This document shows, piece after piece, positions 45,665 to 59,900 of a DNA stretch of 64,000 nt. Source of the stretch: Plasmopara viticola (Eukaryota; Oomycota; Peronosporomycetes; Peronosporales; Peronosporaceae). The notes under the pieces were generated by a model. It made no database searches, was not told the DNA's origin, and saw only the letters and a program-made list of their open reading frames with translations. The DNA is taken from contig MBPM02000020.1 of the NCBI GenBank assembly GCA_001695595.3, positions 434,001 to 498,000 of the forward strand. Reading direction: 5' to 3'. Both the position numbers and the translations under genes were made by a program. Position 1 is the first letter of the stretch. Every line of letters starts with the position of its first letter.

Positions 45665-47902
45665 TCTCGGGTGACCGTACCATTAGTCATTTATAATCAT
45701 CCTCTTTACAGTCGCTAGTTTGAATGAATACTATAAATCACAGTAATCTTGACAACAATTGAGAACTAGACTTTATCTGCAATTCCTTCTCAGTGCGAAC
45801 GGACAAGAAATTTGTTTTACTGGAAATCTTTAAGTGTTCGACCAATTTCTATTATCGTACCGCTCAAGTTCAAATCGGCATTTGCAGCTTTTATTGTGTC
45901 AAAACTACAGTCAGCAAGTCAGCGTCGTCTTTCTTACATGTAGACAAAATATGTGCTGTTTGCGTGTTTTGCATGAACATACAAATAGCTTGATAGTAGG
46001 GCTAATTTGCTTTGAGACACTCAGGAACGTTACTAGTCATGGGATTATGACTTTAAGTGGTTTTGAAAATCTTTGAATCGTCATCAGACATGTCGAAGCT
46101 CAAAGTCCCGCCGGTGCGCGTGGCGATGCCCGGAACTCGACTACACTGTGGCCCTACGGGGCTCGATGAGGCTATTTTGTCATCAAACTTTCTACGACAA
46201 AACAATGGAACCGCAACGACATCTGACAAGCCACTTTTGACAACGGGAGGTACCGACAAATAGATCAAGTTGCGGCGCGTGGGTGAGATGAAGGACATCG
46301 CGGCAAAAGGCAGCTTAGCGCTTGAGTTCATTTGCAGCCTCTTGAGGCACGATCGTAGCCTTGGTTGTGTGCTGTTTTCACATTGAAGAAACATTTTTCT
46401 TCGACTTTAACAAAAAAGCTAGTGAAGATGTTTTACAAAATAATTCGCCCTGTCTTCCAATAGCCCTCCTTGATTTGTTCAATGCAATAAATAAAGCGAT
46501 TTTTTTCATGTTTATCATGGTGTCATGGTCAACTTTCCATTCAAGTCGAAATGGTGCGCTGATTCTTGACGCCCAAAAGTCGTCCATGTTGTCATTATGC
46601 ATTCTCTTGCCAACATTTAGTAGACGCGTAGCCATTGCTTACGACCACTATATTCAGCGCTCGAAGGCATCGATAGTTGAGTTCAAAGAGCCGATGTGAT
46701 ACCAAAAGTTAATCGTTGATGAAACTGGTAGTCTATTGGCTAGAAGGAAAACTGGGTCAAAAACGATCGATCAACTAGATACTAGCGTCATTTGATAACC
46801 TTACTCTGATGTGCGGTCAAAATTAGTGTGATCTACCCGTAACAAGGTTATGGGAAGACCAAAAGTATATGACCAGGTCGGTAGCCCCATCCACTCCAGC
46901 TACTAGAAGCATACGATCGTAGGAAGCACAATGCAATCGGCTTGATGGGCTTTACTAATTGCGCAACTATGGTTCAAGTATTAGTTGGACCATGATCTAC
47001 TTGCGTAGTAGGTCGGCCGCGATTTATTTACGATTTTTATCATCCACTAAAGTCAGCAAGGTGTAAGTGTATAATATGTATCAGACAAAGCGTATAAGTA
47101 TTTTGTGCTACACTCGATCCGGTATAGTGCCCGATTCGCACCCACTTCTATAGAAGCTTCAGAATGGGTGTTCATTCTAAATAGATCACAAGGAAAGTAA
47201 AAAATAAAGGCTTAAGCATTAGAGTTTTACAAATTTCACGATTGGCCAATGTTCTTGTGGTAGACAAATGTTTATCCCACACAGACACCGTAAGCTACAT
47301 GTCGACCCAAAGTTGAGCTTGGGCGGAAAACATGACCGCGTTTTACCTGCTATCGGAAGTAGTCAAGTCTCAGTATAGTAAGGGTGCTTATAGCGACACA
47401 GTAGCTAACTAGTCGGTTGCGTACACCGCGCGCAGTCTAAAGTAGACTATGTTTCAGCGCACACCACCTATCCTACCACCTGTCAGGTTGGATCAACCAA
47501 CGGACCAAGCTTACGAAAGAATTGACGAGAACCTAAAAGAGAACTTCATTATCCTCATTTCACAAAGCTTAGACCTTCTCCCCTGTCGGGTTTCAACGTG
47601 AGATTAAGGCCTTGAAAAGCTTACGAGAGCCGATATGTTACACTGTTGTTGGCCTGAATACTCGGATTGTACCAATAGCGTCACACAAATGGAACGATAC
47701 AGAAAAGGTGAAAAGACAGTCTGGACAAAGCATCAAAGAAGGATTGTTGACGATGCCGCTACTTCAAGCAGGACCCACGGTTCGGCAGAGTCCTGAAAAA
47801 CTCTGTAAACGTAATCACGAGGAAAAAATCCTTTTTAGAGAGCTTATTTACCCTCCTCTGTCTTTATTGATGATATAAGGACTGTGGATCGTGGTGCAAG
47901 CC
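45665..47902 (-). repeat. Right arm of a 2.25-kb inverted repeat
   Basis: Reverse complement of 42528-44795. It ends at 47902, and the main satellite array begins at the next base. Small indels relative to the left arm show that the two have diverged since duplication. Confidence 0.85.
46090..46386 (+). pseudogene. WD40 gene fragment, CAF-1 subunit B-like (right arm, broken)
   Basis: The mirror copy of the 44044-44340 fragment. It starts with MSKLKVPPVRVAMPG and has the same TTGG..K.IKL and LALEFICSLLRHDRS positions, but a TAG at 46261-46263 interrupts it after TTGGTDK. The tryptophan of the 'KLW' motif is also replaced by Arg. Confidence 0.6.
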
Positions 47903-50900
47903 CTAATTAGTTACTGTCCATTTGCACACTAAGAAAATTGCTGCGACATCGACAGGCAATTCCGCTGGCAGTCGACTTGCACTCAAACTAATAATGTGCG
48001 GCGGACAGAACACAAACACTTTACTGTAAATACGGTGCAAGTCTGAAATTGAATCTTCCCGATGAAAGTGGTCGAGCGTTTGAAAAATTTGTGCCTCATT
48101 GCGCAATGCAGTGGCAAGGACTTGGCCTCCACTGACACTTAGTCAGTCCTTGAGACGGAAGCGCCAAAATGTCTTGACAATATGCTCACGGTAGGAAATG
48201 GTCAAAAAGCATGTGCGCTTGGCCCAATCACACCCACAAGTTGTAAACGCACTGCCAATTTGCAACGAGGTCGGCACTGAAATAGATGTTTTTAAATCTT
48301 AATTCACCATAATCAGATTGAGGCTGCTTGTCATATAGTTGTCATTGTCGTGGACGAACAAAAAACTGTTGTCCATCACAGCCCCTGCTTTGATAAAGGA
48401 CGATGCAACATTTATAAAACTGGCAACAAATCAACCGACACCGAATTGGGAGAAATAATTTAGATCGCCTCAGTCACCTACGCGATCACCTTTGGCTCAT
48501 ACTAAAATAAAAAAAAGATTCGCAGTTTGTAAAACCACTTGGTCGTCATTTGGCCCACAGCGAGAAAACAATCCCTTTCTGTTCAGCCATGGGTTGCACA
48601 CAACATTAGTGGACGTGTCCGCCATTCACATTTGCTTGAGCCACTTCCTCTTTACCGTAATCTAGCAGTGTGTTACTGTGCATTTCAATCAAGGCAAGCG
48701 CCGAAAGATACCGACATTCTGCTGGTCGCTGATTCGTTACTGCCCATACGCACACTAGGAAAATTGCTGCGACATCGACAGGCAATTCCGCTGGCAGTCG
48801 ACTTGCACTCAAACTAATAATGGGCGGCGGACAGACACTTCGCTGTGAACACGGTGCAAGTCTGGAATTGAATCTACTTGATGAAAGTGGTCGAGCGTCT
48901 GAAGAATTTGTACATCATTGTGTATCGCAGTGGCAAGGAAGTGGCCTCCACTGACAGTTAGTCAGTCTTAAAGACGGAAGCGCCAAAGTGTCTTGACGAT
49001 TTGATCACGGTAGAAAATGGTCAAAACGCGTGTGCGCTTCGCCCAACCACACCCACAAGTTGTAAACGCACTGCCAATTTGCAACGAGGGCGGCACTGAA
49101 ATAGAGTATTTTCAAATCTTCATTCACTATAATGAAATTGAGGCTGCTTGTCATATAGTTGTCATTGTCGTGGCCGAACAATGGACTGTCGTTTATCATA
49201 GCTCCTGTTTTAATAGAAGACGATCCAACATCTATAAAACTGGCAACAAAAAACAACAGACACCGAATCAGGAGATAAAATTTCGATCACCTGAGTCACC
49301 TCCGAAATCACCTTTGGCTCGTACCGAAATAAAGAAAATGGATCGCAATTTGTAAAACCACTTGGTGGTCATTTGGCCCACAGCAAAAAAAAATCCCTTC
49401 CTGTTCAGCCATGGGTTGCACACAACATTAGTGGACGTGTCCGCCATTCACATTTGCTTGTGGCACTTCTTCTTTACCGTAATCTAGCAGTGTGTTTCTG
49501 TGCATTTCAATCAAGGCAAGCGCCGAAAGATACCGACAGTCTGATGGTCGCTGAGTAGTCACTGTCCATTCGCACACTAGGAAAATTTCTGCGACATCGA
49601 CAGGCAATTCCGCTGGCAGTCGACTTGCACTCAAACTAAAAATGGGCGGCGGACAGAAAACAATCACTTTGCTGTAAACAGGGTGCAAGTCTCAAATTGA
49701 ATCTACCCGATGACAGTGGTCGAGCGTCTGAAAAATTTGTGCCTCATTGCGTATCGCAGTGGCAAGGACTTGCCCTCCACTGACAGTTAGTCAGTTCTAG
49801 AGACGGAAGCGCCAAAGTATCTTGACAATTCGATCACGGTAGGAAATGGTCAAAAAGCATGTGCGCTTGGCCAATCACACCCACAAGTTGTAAACGCACT
49901 GCCAATTTGCAATGAGGGCGGCACTATAATAGATTGTTTATAGATATTCATTCATCATAATCAGATTGAGGCTGTTTGTCATATAGTTGTCATTGTCGTG
50001 GCCAAACAATGGACTGTCGTTTATCATAGCTTTTGTTTTAATAGAAGGCGATGCAACATTTATAAAACTGGCAACAAAAAACAACGGACACCGAATTAGG
50101 AGACAAAATTTCGATCACCTGAGTCACCTCCGAGATCACCTTTGGCTCGTACCCAAATAAAAAAATGGATCGCAATTTGTAAAACCATTTGGTGGTCATG
50201 TGGCCCACAGCGTGAAAACAATCCCTTCCTGTTCAGCCATGGGTTGCACACAACATTAGTGGACGTGTCCGCCATTCACAATTGCTTGAGCCACTTCCTC
50301 TTTACCGTAATCTAGCAGTGTGTTACTGTGCATTTCAATCAAGGCAAGCGCCGAAAGATACCGACATTCTGCTGGTCGCTGATTCGTTACTGCCCATATG
50401 CACACTAGGAAAATTGCTGCGACATCGACAGGCAATTCCGCTGGCAGTCGACTTGCACTCAAACTAATAATGGGCGGCGGACAGACACTTCGCTGTGAAG
50501 ACGGTGCAAGTCTGGAATTGAATCTACTTGATGAAAGTGGTCGAGCGTCTGAAGAATTTGTACATCATTGTGTATCGCAGTGGCAAGGAAGTGGCCTCCA
50601 CTGACAGTTAGTCAGTCTTAAAGACGGAAGCGCCAAAGTGTCTTGACGATTTGATCACGGTAGAAAATGGTCAAAAAGCGTGTGCGCTTGGCCCAACCAC
50701 ACCCACAAGTTGTAAACGCACTGCCAATTTGCAACGAGGGCGGCACTGAAATAGAGTGTTTTCAAATCTTCATTCACCATAATGAAATTGAGGCTGCTTG
50801 TCATATAGTTGTCATTGTCGTGGCCGAACAATGGACTGTCGTTTATCATAGCTCCTGTTTTAATAGAAGACGATGCAACATCTATAAAACTGGCAACAAA

Positions 50901-53900
50901 AAACAACGGACACCGAATCAGGAGACAAAATTTCGATCACCTGAGTCACCTCCGAATCACCTTTGGCTCGTACCGAAATAAAGAAAATGGATCGCAATTT
51001 GTTAAACCACTTGGTGGTCATTTGGCCCACAGCGTGAAAACAATCCCTTCCTGTTCAGCCATGGGTTGCACACAACATTAGTGGACGTGTCCGCCATTCA
51101 CATTTGCTTGTGGCACTTCTTCTTTACCGTAATCTAGCAGTGTGTTACTGTGCATTTCAATCAAGGCAAGCGCCGAAAGATTCCGAAAGTCTGCTGGTCG
51201 CTGAGTAGTCACTGCCCATTCGCACACTAGGAAAATTGCTGCGACATCGACAGGCAATCCGCTGGCAGTCGACTTGCACTCAAACTATTAATGGGCGGCG
51301 GACAGAACACTTCGCTGTAAACACGGTGCAAGTCCGAAATTGAATGTACCTGATGAAAGTGGTCGAGCGTCTGAAGAATTTGTGCCTCATTGCGCATCGC
51401 AGTGGCAAGGACTTGGCCTCCACTGACAGTTGTCAGTCCTACAGACGGAAGCGACAAAGTGTCTTGACGATTTGATCACGGTAGAAAATGGTCAAAAAGC
51501 ATGTGCGCTTGGCCAATCACACCCACAAGTTGTAAACGCACTGCCAATTTGCAATGAGGGCGGCACTTCAATAGATTGTTTTCAAATATTCATTCACCAT
51601 AATGAGATTGAGGCTGCTTGTCATATAGTTGTCATTGTCGTGGCCGAACAATGGACTGTTGTCGATCATAGCTCCAGCTTTACGATGCAACATTCATAAA
51701 ACTGGCAACAAAAACAATTGACACCGAACTAGGAGACACAAATTTCGATCACCTGAGTCACCTCCGAGATCACCTTTGGCTCGTACCGAAATAAAAAAAA
51801 TGGATCGCAATTTGTAAAACCACGTGGTGGTCATGTGGTCCACAGCGAGAAAACAATCCCTTCCTGTTCAGCCATGGGTTGCACACAACATTAGTGGACG
51901 TGTCCGCCATTCACAATTGCTTGAGCCACTTCCTCTTTACCGTAATCTAGCAGTGTGTTACTGTGCATTGAATCAAGGCAAGCGCCGAAAGATACGGACA
52001 TTCTGCTGGTCGCTGATTCGTTACTGCCCATACGCACGATAGAAAATTGCTGCGACATCACAGGCAATTCCGCTGGCAGTCGACTTGCACTCAAACTAAT
52101 AATGGGCGGCGGACAGACACTTCGCTGTGAACACGGTGCAAGTCTGGAATTGAATCTACTTGATAAAAGTGGTCGAGCGTCTGAAGAATTTGTACATCAT
52201 TGTGTATCGCAGTGGCAAGGAAGTGGCCTCCACTGACAGTTAGTCAGTCTAAAGACGGAAGCGCCAAAGTGTCTTGACGATTTGATCACGGTAGAAATGG
52301 TCAAAAAGCATGTGCGCTTGGCCCAATCACACCCACAAGTTGTAAACGCACTGCCAATTTGCAACGAGGGCGGCACTGAAATAGAGTATTTTCAAATCTT
52401 CATTCACCATAATGAAATTGAGGCTGCTTGTCATATAGTTGTCATTGTCGTGGCCGAACAATGGACTGTCGTTTATCATAGCTCCTGTTTAATAGAAGAC
52501 GATGCAACATCTATAAAACTGGCAACAAAAAACAACGACACCGAATAGGAGACAAAATTTCGATCACCTGAGTCACCTCCGAAATCACCTTTGGCTCGTA
52601 CCGAAATAAAAAAATGGATCGCAATTTGTAAAACCACTTGGTGGTCATTTGGCCCACAGCAAAAAAATCCCTTCCTGTTCAGCCATGGGTTGCACACAAC
52701 ATTAGTGGACGTGTCCGCCATTCACATTTGCTTGTGGCACTTCTTCTTTACCGTAATCTAGCAGTGTGTTTCTGTGCATTTCAATCAAGGCAAGCGCCGA
52801 AAGATACCGACAGTCTGCTGGTCGCTGAGTAGTCACTGTCCATTCGCACACTAGGAAAATTGCTGCGACATCGCAGGCAATTCCGCTGGCAGTCGACTTG
52901 CACTCAAACTAAAAATGGGCGGCGGACAGAAAACAATCACTTTGCTGTAAACAGGTGCAAGTCTCAAATTGAATCTACCCGATGACAGTGGTCGAGCGTC
53001 TGAAAATTTGTGCCTCATTGCGCATCGCAGTGGCAAGGACTTGCCTCCACTGACAGTTAGTCAGTTCTAGAGACGGAAGCGCCAAAGTATCTTGACAATT
53101 CGATCACGGTAGGAAATGGTCAAAATGCATGTGCGCTTGGCCAATCACACCCACAAGTTGTAAACGCACTGCCAATTTGCAACGAGGGCGGCACTAAATA
53201 GATTGTTTAAATATTCATTCACCATAATCAGATTGAGGCTGCTTGTCATATAGTTGTCATTGTCGTGGCCGAACAATGGACTGTCGTTTATCATAGCTTT
53301 TTTTAATAGAAGGCGATGCAACATTTATAAAACTGGCAACAAAAAACAACGACACCGAACTAGGAGACAAAATTTCGATCACCTGAGTCACCTCCGAGAT
53401 CACCTTTGGCTCGTACCAAATAAAAAAATGGATCGCAATTTGTAAAACCATTTGGTGGTCATGTGGCCCACAGCGTGAAAACAATCCCTTCCTGTTCAGC
53501 CATGGGTTGCACACAACATTAGTGGACGTGTCCGCCATTCACAATTGCTTGAGCCACTTCCTCTTTACCGTAATCTAGCAGTGTGTTACTGTGCATTTCA
53601 ATCAAGGCAAGCGCCGAAAGATACCGACATTCTGCTGGTCGCTGATTCGTTACTGCCCATATGCACACTAGGAAAATTGCTGCGACATCGACAGGCAATT
53701 CCGCTGGCAGTCGACTTGCACTCAAACTAATAATGGGCGGCGGACAGACACTTCGCTGTGAAGACGGTGCAAGTCTGGAATTGAATCTACTTGATGAAAG
53801 TGGTCGAGCGTCTGAAGAATTTGTACATCATTGTGTATCGCAGTGGCAAGGAAGTGGCCTCCACTGACAGTTAGTCAGTCTTAAAGACGGAAGCGCCAAA

Positions 53901-56900
53901 GTGTCTTGACGATTTGATCACGGTAGAAATGGTCAAAAAGCGTGTGCGCTTGGCCCAATCACACCCACAAGTTGTAAACGCACTGCCAATTTGCAACGAG
54001 GGCGGCACTGAAATAGAGTGTTTTCAAATCTTCATTCACCATAATGAAATTGAGGCTGCTTGTCATATAGTTGTCATTGTCGTGGCCGAACAATGGACTG
54101 TCGTTTATCATAGCTCCTGTTTTAATAGAAGACGATGCAACATCTATAAAACTGGCAACAAAAAACAACGGACACCGAATCAGGAGACAAAATTTCGATC
54201 ACCTGAGTCACCTCCGAAATCACCTTTGGCTCGTACCGAAATAAAGAAAATGGATCGCAATTTGTTAAACCACTTGGTGGTCATTTGGCCCACAGCGTGA
54301 AAACAATCCCTTCCTGTTCAGCCATGGGTTGCACACAACATTAGTGGACGTGTCCGCCATTCACATTTGCTTGTGGCACTTCTTCTTTACCGTAATCTAG
54401 CAGTGTGTTACTGTGCATTTCAATCAAGGCAAGCGCCGAAAGATTCCGAAAGTCTGCTGGTCGCTGAGTAGTCACTGCCCATTCGCACACTAGGAAAATT
54501 GCTGCGACATCGACAGGCAATCCCGCTGGCAGCCGACTTGCACTCAAACTATTAATGGGCGGCGGACAGAACACTTCGCTGTAAACACGGTGCAAGTCCG
54601 AAATTGAATGTACCTGATGAAAGTGGTCGAGCGTCTGAAGAATTTGTGCCTCATTGCGCATCGCAGTGGCAAGGACTTGGCCTCCACTGACAGTTGGTCA
54701 GTCCTACAGACGGAAGCGCCAAAGTGTCTTGACGATTTGATCACGGTAGAAAATGGTCAAAAAGCATGTGCGCTTGGCCAATCAAACCCACAAGCTGTAA
54801 ACGCACTGCCAATTTGCAATGAGGGCGGCACTAATAGATTGTTTTCAAATATTCATTCACCATAATGAGATTGAGGCTGCTTGTCATATAGTTGTCATTG
54901 TCGTGGCCGAACAATGGACTGTTGTCGATCATAGCTCCAGCTTTACGATGCAACATTCATAAAACTGGCAACAAAAACAATTGACACCGAACTAGGAGAC
55001 AAAATTTCGATCACCTGAGTCACCTCCGAGATCACCTTTGGCTCGTACCGAAATAAAAAAATGGATCGCAATTTGTAAAACCACTGGTGGTCATGTGGCC
55101 CACAGCGAGAAAACAATCCCTTCCTGTTCAGCCATGGGTTGCACACAACATTAGTGGACGTGTCCGCCATTCACAATTGCTTGAGCCACTTCCTCTTTAC
55201 CGTAATCTAGCAGTGTGTTACTGTGCATTTCAATCAAGGCAAGCGCCGAAAGATACCGACATTCTGCTGGTCGCTGATTCGTTACTGCCCATACGCACAC
55301 TAGAAAAATTGCTGCGACATCGACAGGCAATTCCGCTGGCAGTCGACTTGCACTCAAACTAATAATGGGCGGCGGACAGAACACTTCGCTGTGAACACGG
55401 TGCAAGTCTGGAATTGAATCTACTTGATGAAAGTGGTCGAGCGTCTGAAGAATTTGTACATCATTGTGTATCGCAGTGGCAAGGAAGTGGCCTCCACTGA
55501 CAGTTAGTCAGTCTTAAAGACGGAAGCGCCAAAGTGTCTTGACGATTTGATCACGGTAGAAAATGGTCAAAAAGCATGTGCGCTTGGCCCAATCACACCC
55601 ACAAGTTGTAAACGCACTGCCAATTTGCAACGAGGGCGGCACTGAAATAGAGTGTTTTCAAATCTTCATTCACCATAATGGAATTGAGGCTGCTTGTCAT
55701 ATAGTTGTCATTGTCGTGGCCGAACAATGGACTGTCGTTTATCATAGCTCCTGTTTTAATAGAAGACGATGCAACATCCATAAAACTGGCAACAAAAAAC
55801 AAACGACACCGAACTAGGAGACAAAAAGTTTGATCACCACAGTTACCTCCAAGACCATCTTTGGCTCGTACCCAAATAAAAAAAATGGATCGCAATTTGT
55901 AAAACCACTTGGTGGTCATTTGGCCCACAGCAAAAAAAAATCCCTTCCTGTTCAGCCATGGGTTGCACACAACATTAGTGGACGTGTCCGCCATTCACAT
56001 TTGCTTGAGGCACTTCCTCTTTACCGTAATCTAGCAGTGTGTTACTGTGCATTTCAATCAAGGCAAGCGCCGAAAGATACCGAAGTCTGCTGGTCGCTGA
56101 GAGTCACTGTCCATTCGCACACTAGGAAAATTTCTGCGACATCGACAGGCAATTCCGCTGGCAGTCGACTTGCACTCAAACTAAAAATGGGCGGCGGACA
56201 GAAAACAATTCACTTAAAACAGGGTGCAAGTCTCAAATTGAATCTACCCGATGAAGTGGTCGAGCGTCTGAAAAATTTGTGCCTCATTGCGCATCGCAGT
56301 GGCAAGGACTTAACCTCCACTGACAGTTAGTCAGTCCTAAAGACGGAAGCGCCAAAGTGTCTTGACAATTCGATCACGGTAGGAAATGGTCAAAAAGCAT
56401 GTGCGCTTGGCCAATCACACCCACAAGTTGTAAACGCACTGCCAATTTGCAACGAGGGCGGCACTATAATAGATTGTTTTAATATTCATTCACCATAATC
56501 AGATTGAGGCTGTTTGTCATATAGTTGTCATTGTCGTGGCCAAACAATGGACTGTCGTTTATCATAGCTCTTGTTTTAATAGAAGGCGATGCAACATTTA
56601 TAAAACTGGCAACAAAAAACAACGACACCGAATTAGGAGACAAAATTTCGATCACCTGAGTCACCTCCGAGATCACCTTTGGCTCGTACCGAAATAAAAA
56701 AATGGATCGCAATTTGTAAAACCACTTAGTGGTCATATGGCCCACAGCGAGAAAACAATCCCTTCCTGTTCAGCCATGGGTTGCACACAACATTAGTGGA
56801 CGTGTCCGCCATTCACAATTGCTTGAGCCACTTCCTCTTTACCGTAATCTAGCAGTGTGTTACTGTGCATTTCAATCAAGGCAAGCGCCGAAAGATACCG

Positions 56901-59900
56901 ACATTCTGCTGGTCGCTGATTCGTTACTGCCCATACGCACACTAGGAAAATTGCTGCGACATCGACAGGCAATTCCGCTGGCAGTCGACTTGCACTCAAA
57001 CTAATAATGGGCGGCGGACAGAACACTTCGCTGTGAACACGGTGCAAGTCTGAAATTGAATCTACTTGATGAAAGTGGTCGAGCGTCTGAAGAATTTGTA
57101 CATCATTGCGTATCGCAGTGGCAAGGAAGTGGCCTCCACTGACAGTTAGTCAGTCCTAAAGACGGAAGCGCCAAAGTGTCTTGACGATTTGATCACGGTA
57201 GAAAATGGTCAAAAAGCGTGTGCGCAAACCACACCCACAAGTTGTAAACGCACTGCCAATAGATTAGATTTTCAAATCTTCATTCACCATAATCAGATTG
57301 AGGCTGCTTGTCATATAGTTGTCATTGTCGTGGCCGAACAATGGACTGTTGTCGATCATAGCTCCAGCTTTACGATGCAACATCCATAAAACTGGCAACA
57401 AAAAACAAACGACACCGAACTAGGAGACAAAAAGTTTGATCACCACAGTTACCTCCAAGACCATCTTTGGCTCGTACCCAAATAAAAAAAATGGATCGCA
57501 ATTTGTAAAACCACTTGGTGGTCATTTGGCCCACAGCAAAAAAAACAGTCCCTTCCTGTTCAGCCATGGGTTGCACACAACATTAGTGGACGTGTCCGCC
57601 ATTCACATTTGCTTGTGCCACTTCTTCTTTACCGTAATCTAGCAGTGTGTTACTGTGCATTTCAATCAAGGCAAGCGCCGAAAGATACCGACAGTCTGCT
57701 GGTCGCTGAGAAGGCACTGTCCATTCGCACACTAGGAAAATTTCTGCGACATCGACAGGCAATTCCGCTGGCAGTCGACTTGCACTCAAACTAAAAATGG
57801 GCGGCGGACAGAAAACAATCACTTTGCTGTAAACAGGGTGCAAGTCTCAAATTGAATCTACCCGATGACAGTGGTCGAGCGTCTGAAAAATTTGTGCCTC
57901 ATTGCGCATCGCAGTGGCAAGGACTTGCCCTCCACTGACAGTTAGTCAGTTCTAGAGACGGAAGCGCCAAAGTATCTTGACAATTCGATCACGGTAGGAA
58001 ATGGTCAAAATGCATGTGCGCTTGGCCAATCACACCCACAAGTTGTAAACGCACTGCCAATTTGCAATGAGGGCGGCACTATAATAGATTGTTTATAGAT
58101 ATTCATTCATCACAATCAGATTGAGGCTGTTTGTCATATAGTTGTCATTGTCGTGGCCAAACAATGGACTGTCGTTTATCATAGCTCTTGTTTTAATAGA
58201 AGGATGCAACATTTATAAAACTGGCAACAAAAAACAACGGACACCGAATTAGGAGACAAAATTTCGATCACCTGAGTCACCTCCGAGATCACCTTTGGCT
58301 CGTACCCAAATAAAAAAATGGATCGCAATTTGTAAAACCATTTGGTGGTCATGTGGCCCACAGCGAGAAAACAATCCCTTCCTGTTTAGCCATGGGTTGC
58401 ACACAACATTAGTGGACGTGTCCGCCATTCACAATTGCTTGAGCCACTTCCTCTTTACCGTAATCTAGCAGTGTGGTACTGTGCATTTCAATCAAGGCAA
58501 GCGCCGAAAGATACCGACATTCTGCTGGTCGCTGATTCGTTACTGCCCATACGCACACTAAGAAAATTGCTGCGACATCGACAGGCAATTCCGCTGGCAG
58601 TCGACTTGCACTCAAACTAATAATGGGCGGCGGACAGACACTTCGCTGTGAACACGGTGCAAGTCTGGAATTGAATCTACTTGATGAATGTGGTCGAGCG
58701 TCTGAAGAATTTGTACATCATTGCGTATCGCAGTGGCAAGGAAGTGGCCTCCACTGACAGTTAGTCAGTCTTAAAGACGGAAGCGCCAAAGTGTCTTGAC
58801 GATTTGATCACGGTAGAAAATGGTCAAAAAGCGTGTGCGCTTGGCCCAACCACACCCACAAGTTGTAAACGCACTGCCAATTTGCAACGAGGGCGGCACT
58901 GAAATAGAGTGTTTTCAAATCTTCATTCACCATAATGGAATTGAGGCTGCTTATCATATAGTTGTCGTTGTCGTGGCCGAACAATAGACTGTTGTCGATC
59001 ATAGCTCCAGCTTTACGATGCAACATCCATAAAACTGGCAACAAAAAACAATTGACACCGAACTAGGAGACAAAAAGTTTGATCACCACAGTTACCTCCA
59101 AGACCATCTTTGGCTTGTACCGAAATAAAAAAATGGGATCGCAAATTGTAAAACCACTTGGTGGTCATTTGGCCCACAGCAAAAAAAACAGTCCCTTCCT
59201 GTTCAGCCATGGATTGCACACAACATTAGTGGACGTGTCCGCCATTCACATTTACTTGAGGCACTTCCTCCTTACCGTAATCTAGCAGTGTGGTACTGTG
59301 CATTTCAATCAAGGCAAGCACAGAAAGATTCCGAAAGTCTGCTGGTCACTGATTAGTTACTGCCCAAACGCACACTAGGAAAATTGCTGCGACATCGACA
59401 GGCAATTCCGCTGACAGTCGACTTGCACTCAAACTAGTAATGGGCGGCGGAAAGAACACTTCGCTGTAAGCACGGTGCAAGTTTGAAATTAAATCTATCC
59501 GATGAAAGTGGTCGAGCGTCTAAAGAATTTGTGCCTCATTGCGCAACGCAGTGGCAAGGAATTGGCCTCCACTGACACTCAGTCAGTCCTTGAGACGGAA
59601 GCGCCAAAGTGTCTTGACGATTTGATCACGGTAGGAAATGGTCAAAAAGCATGTGCGCTTGGCCCAATCACACCCACAAGTTGTAAACACACTGCCAATC
59701 TGCAACGAGGGCGACACTGGAATAGATTGTTTTCGAATCTTCATTCACCATAATCAGATTGAGGCTGCTTGTCATATAGTTGTCATTGTCGTGGCCGAAC
59801 AATGGACTGTTGTCGATCATAGCTCCAGCTTTACGATGCAACATTCATAAAACTGGCAACAAAAACAATTGACACCGAACTAGGAGACAAAAAGTTTGAT

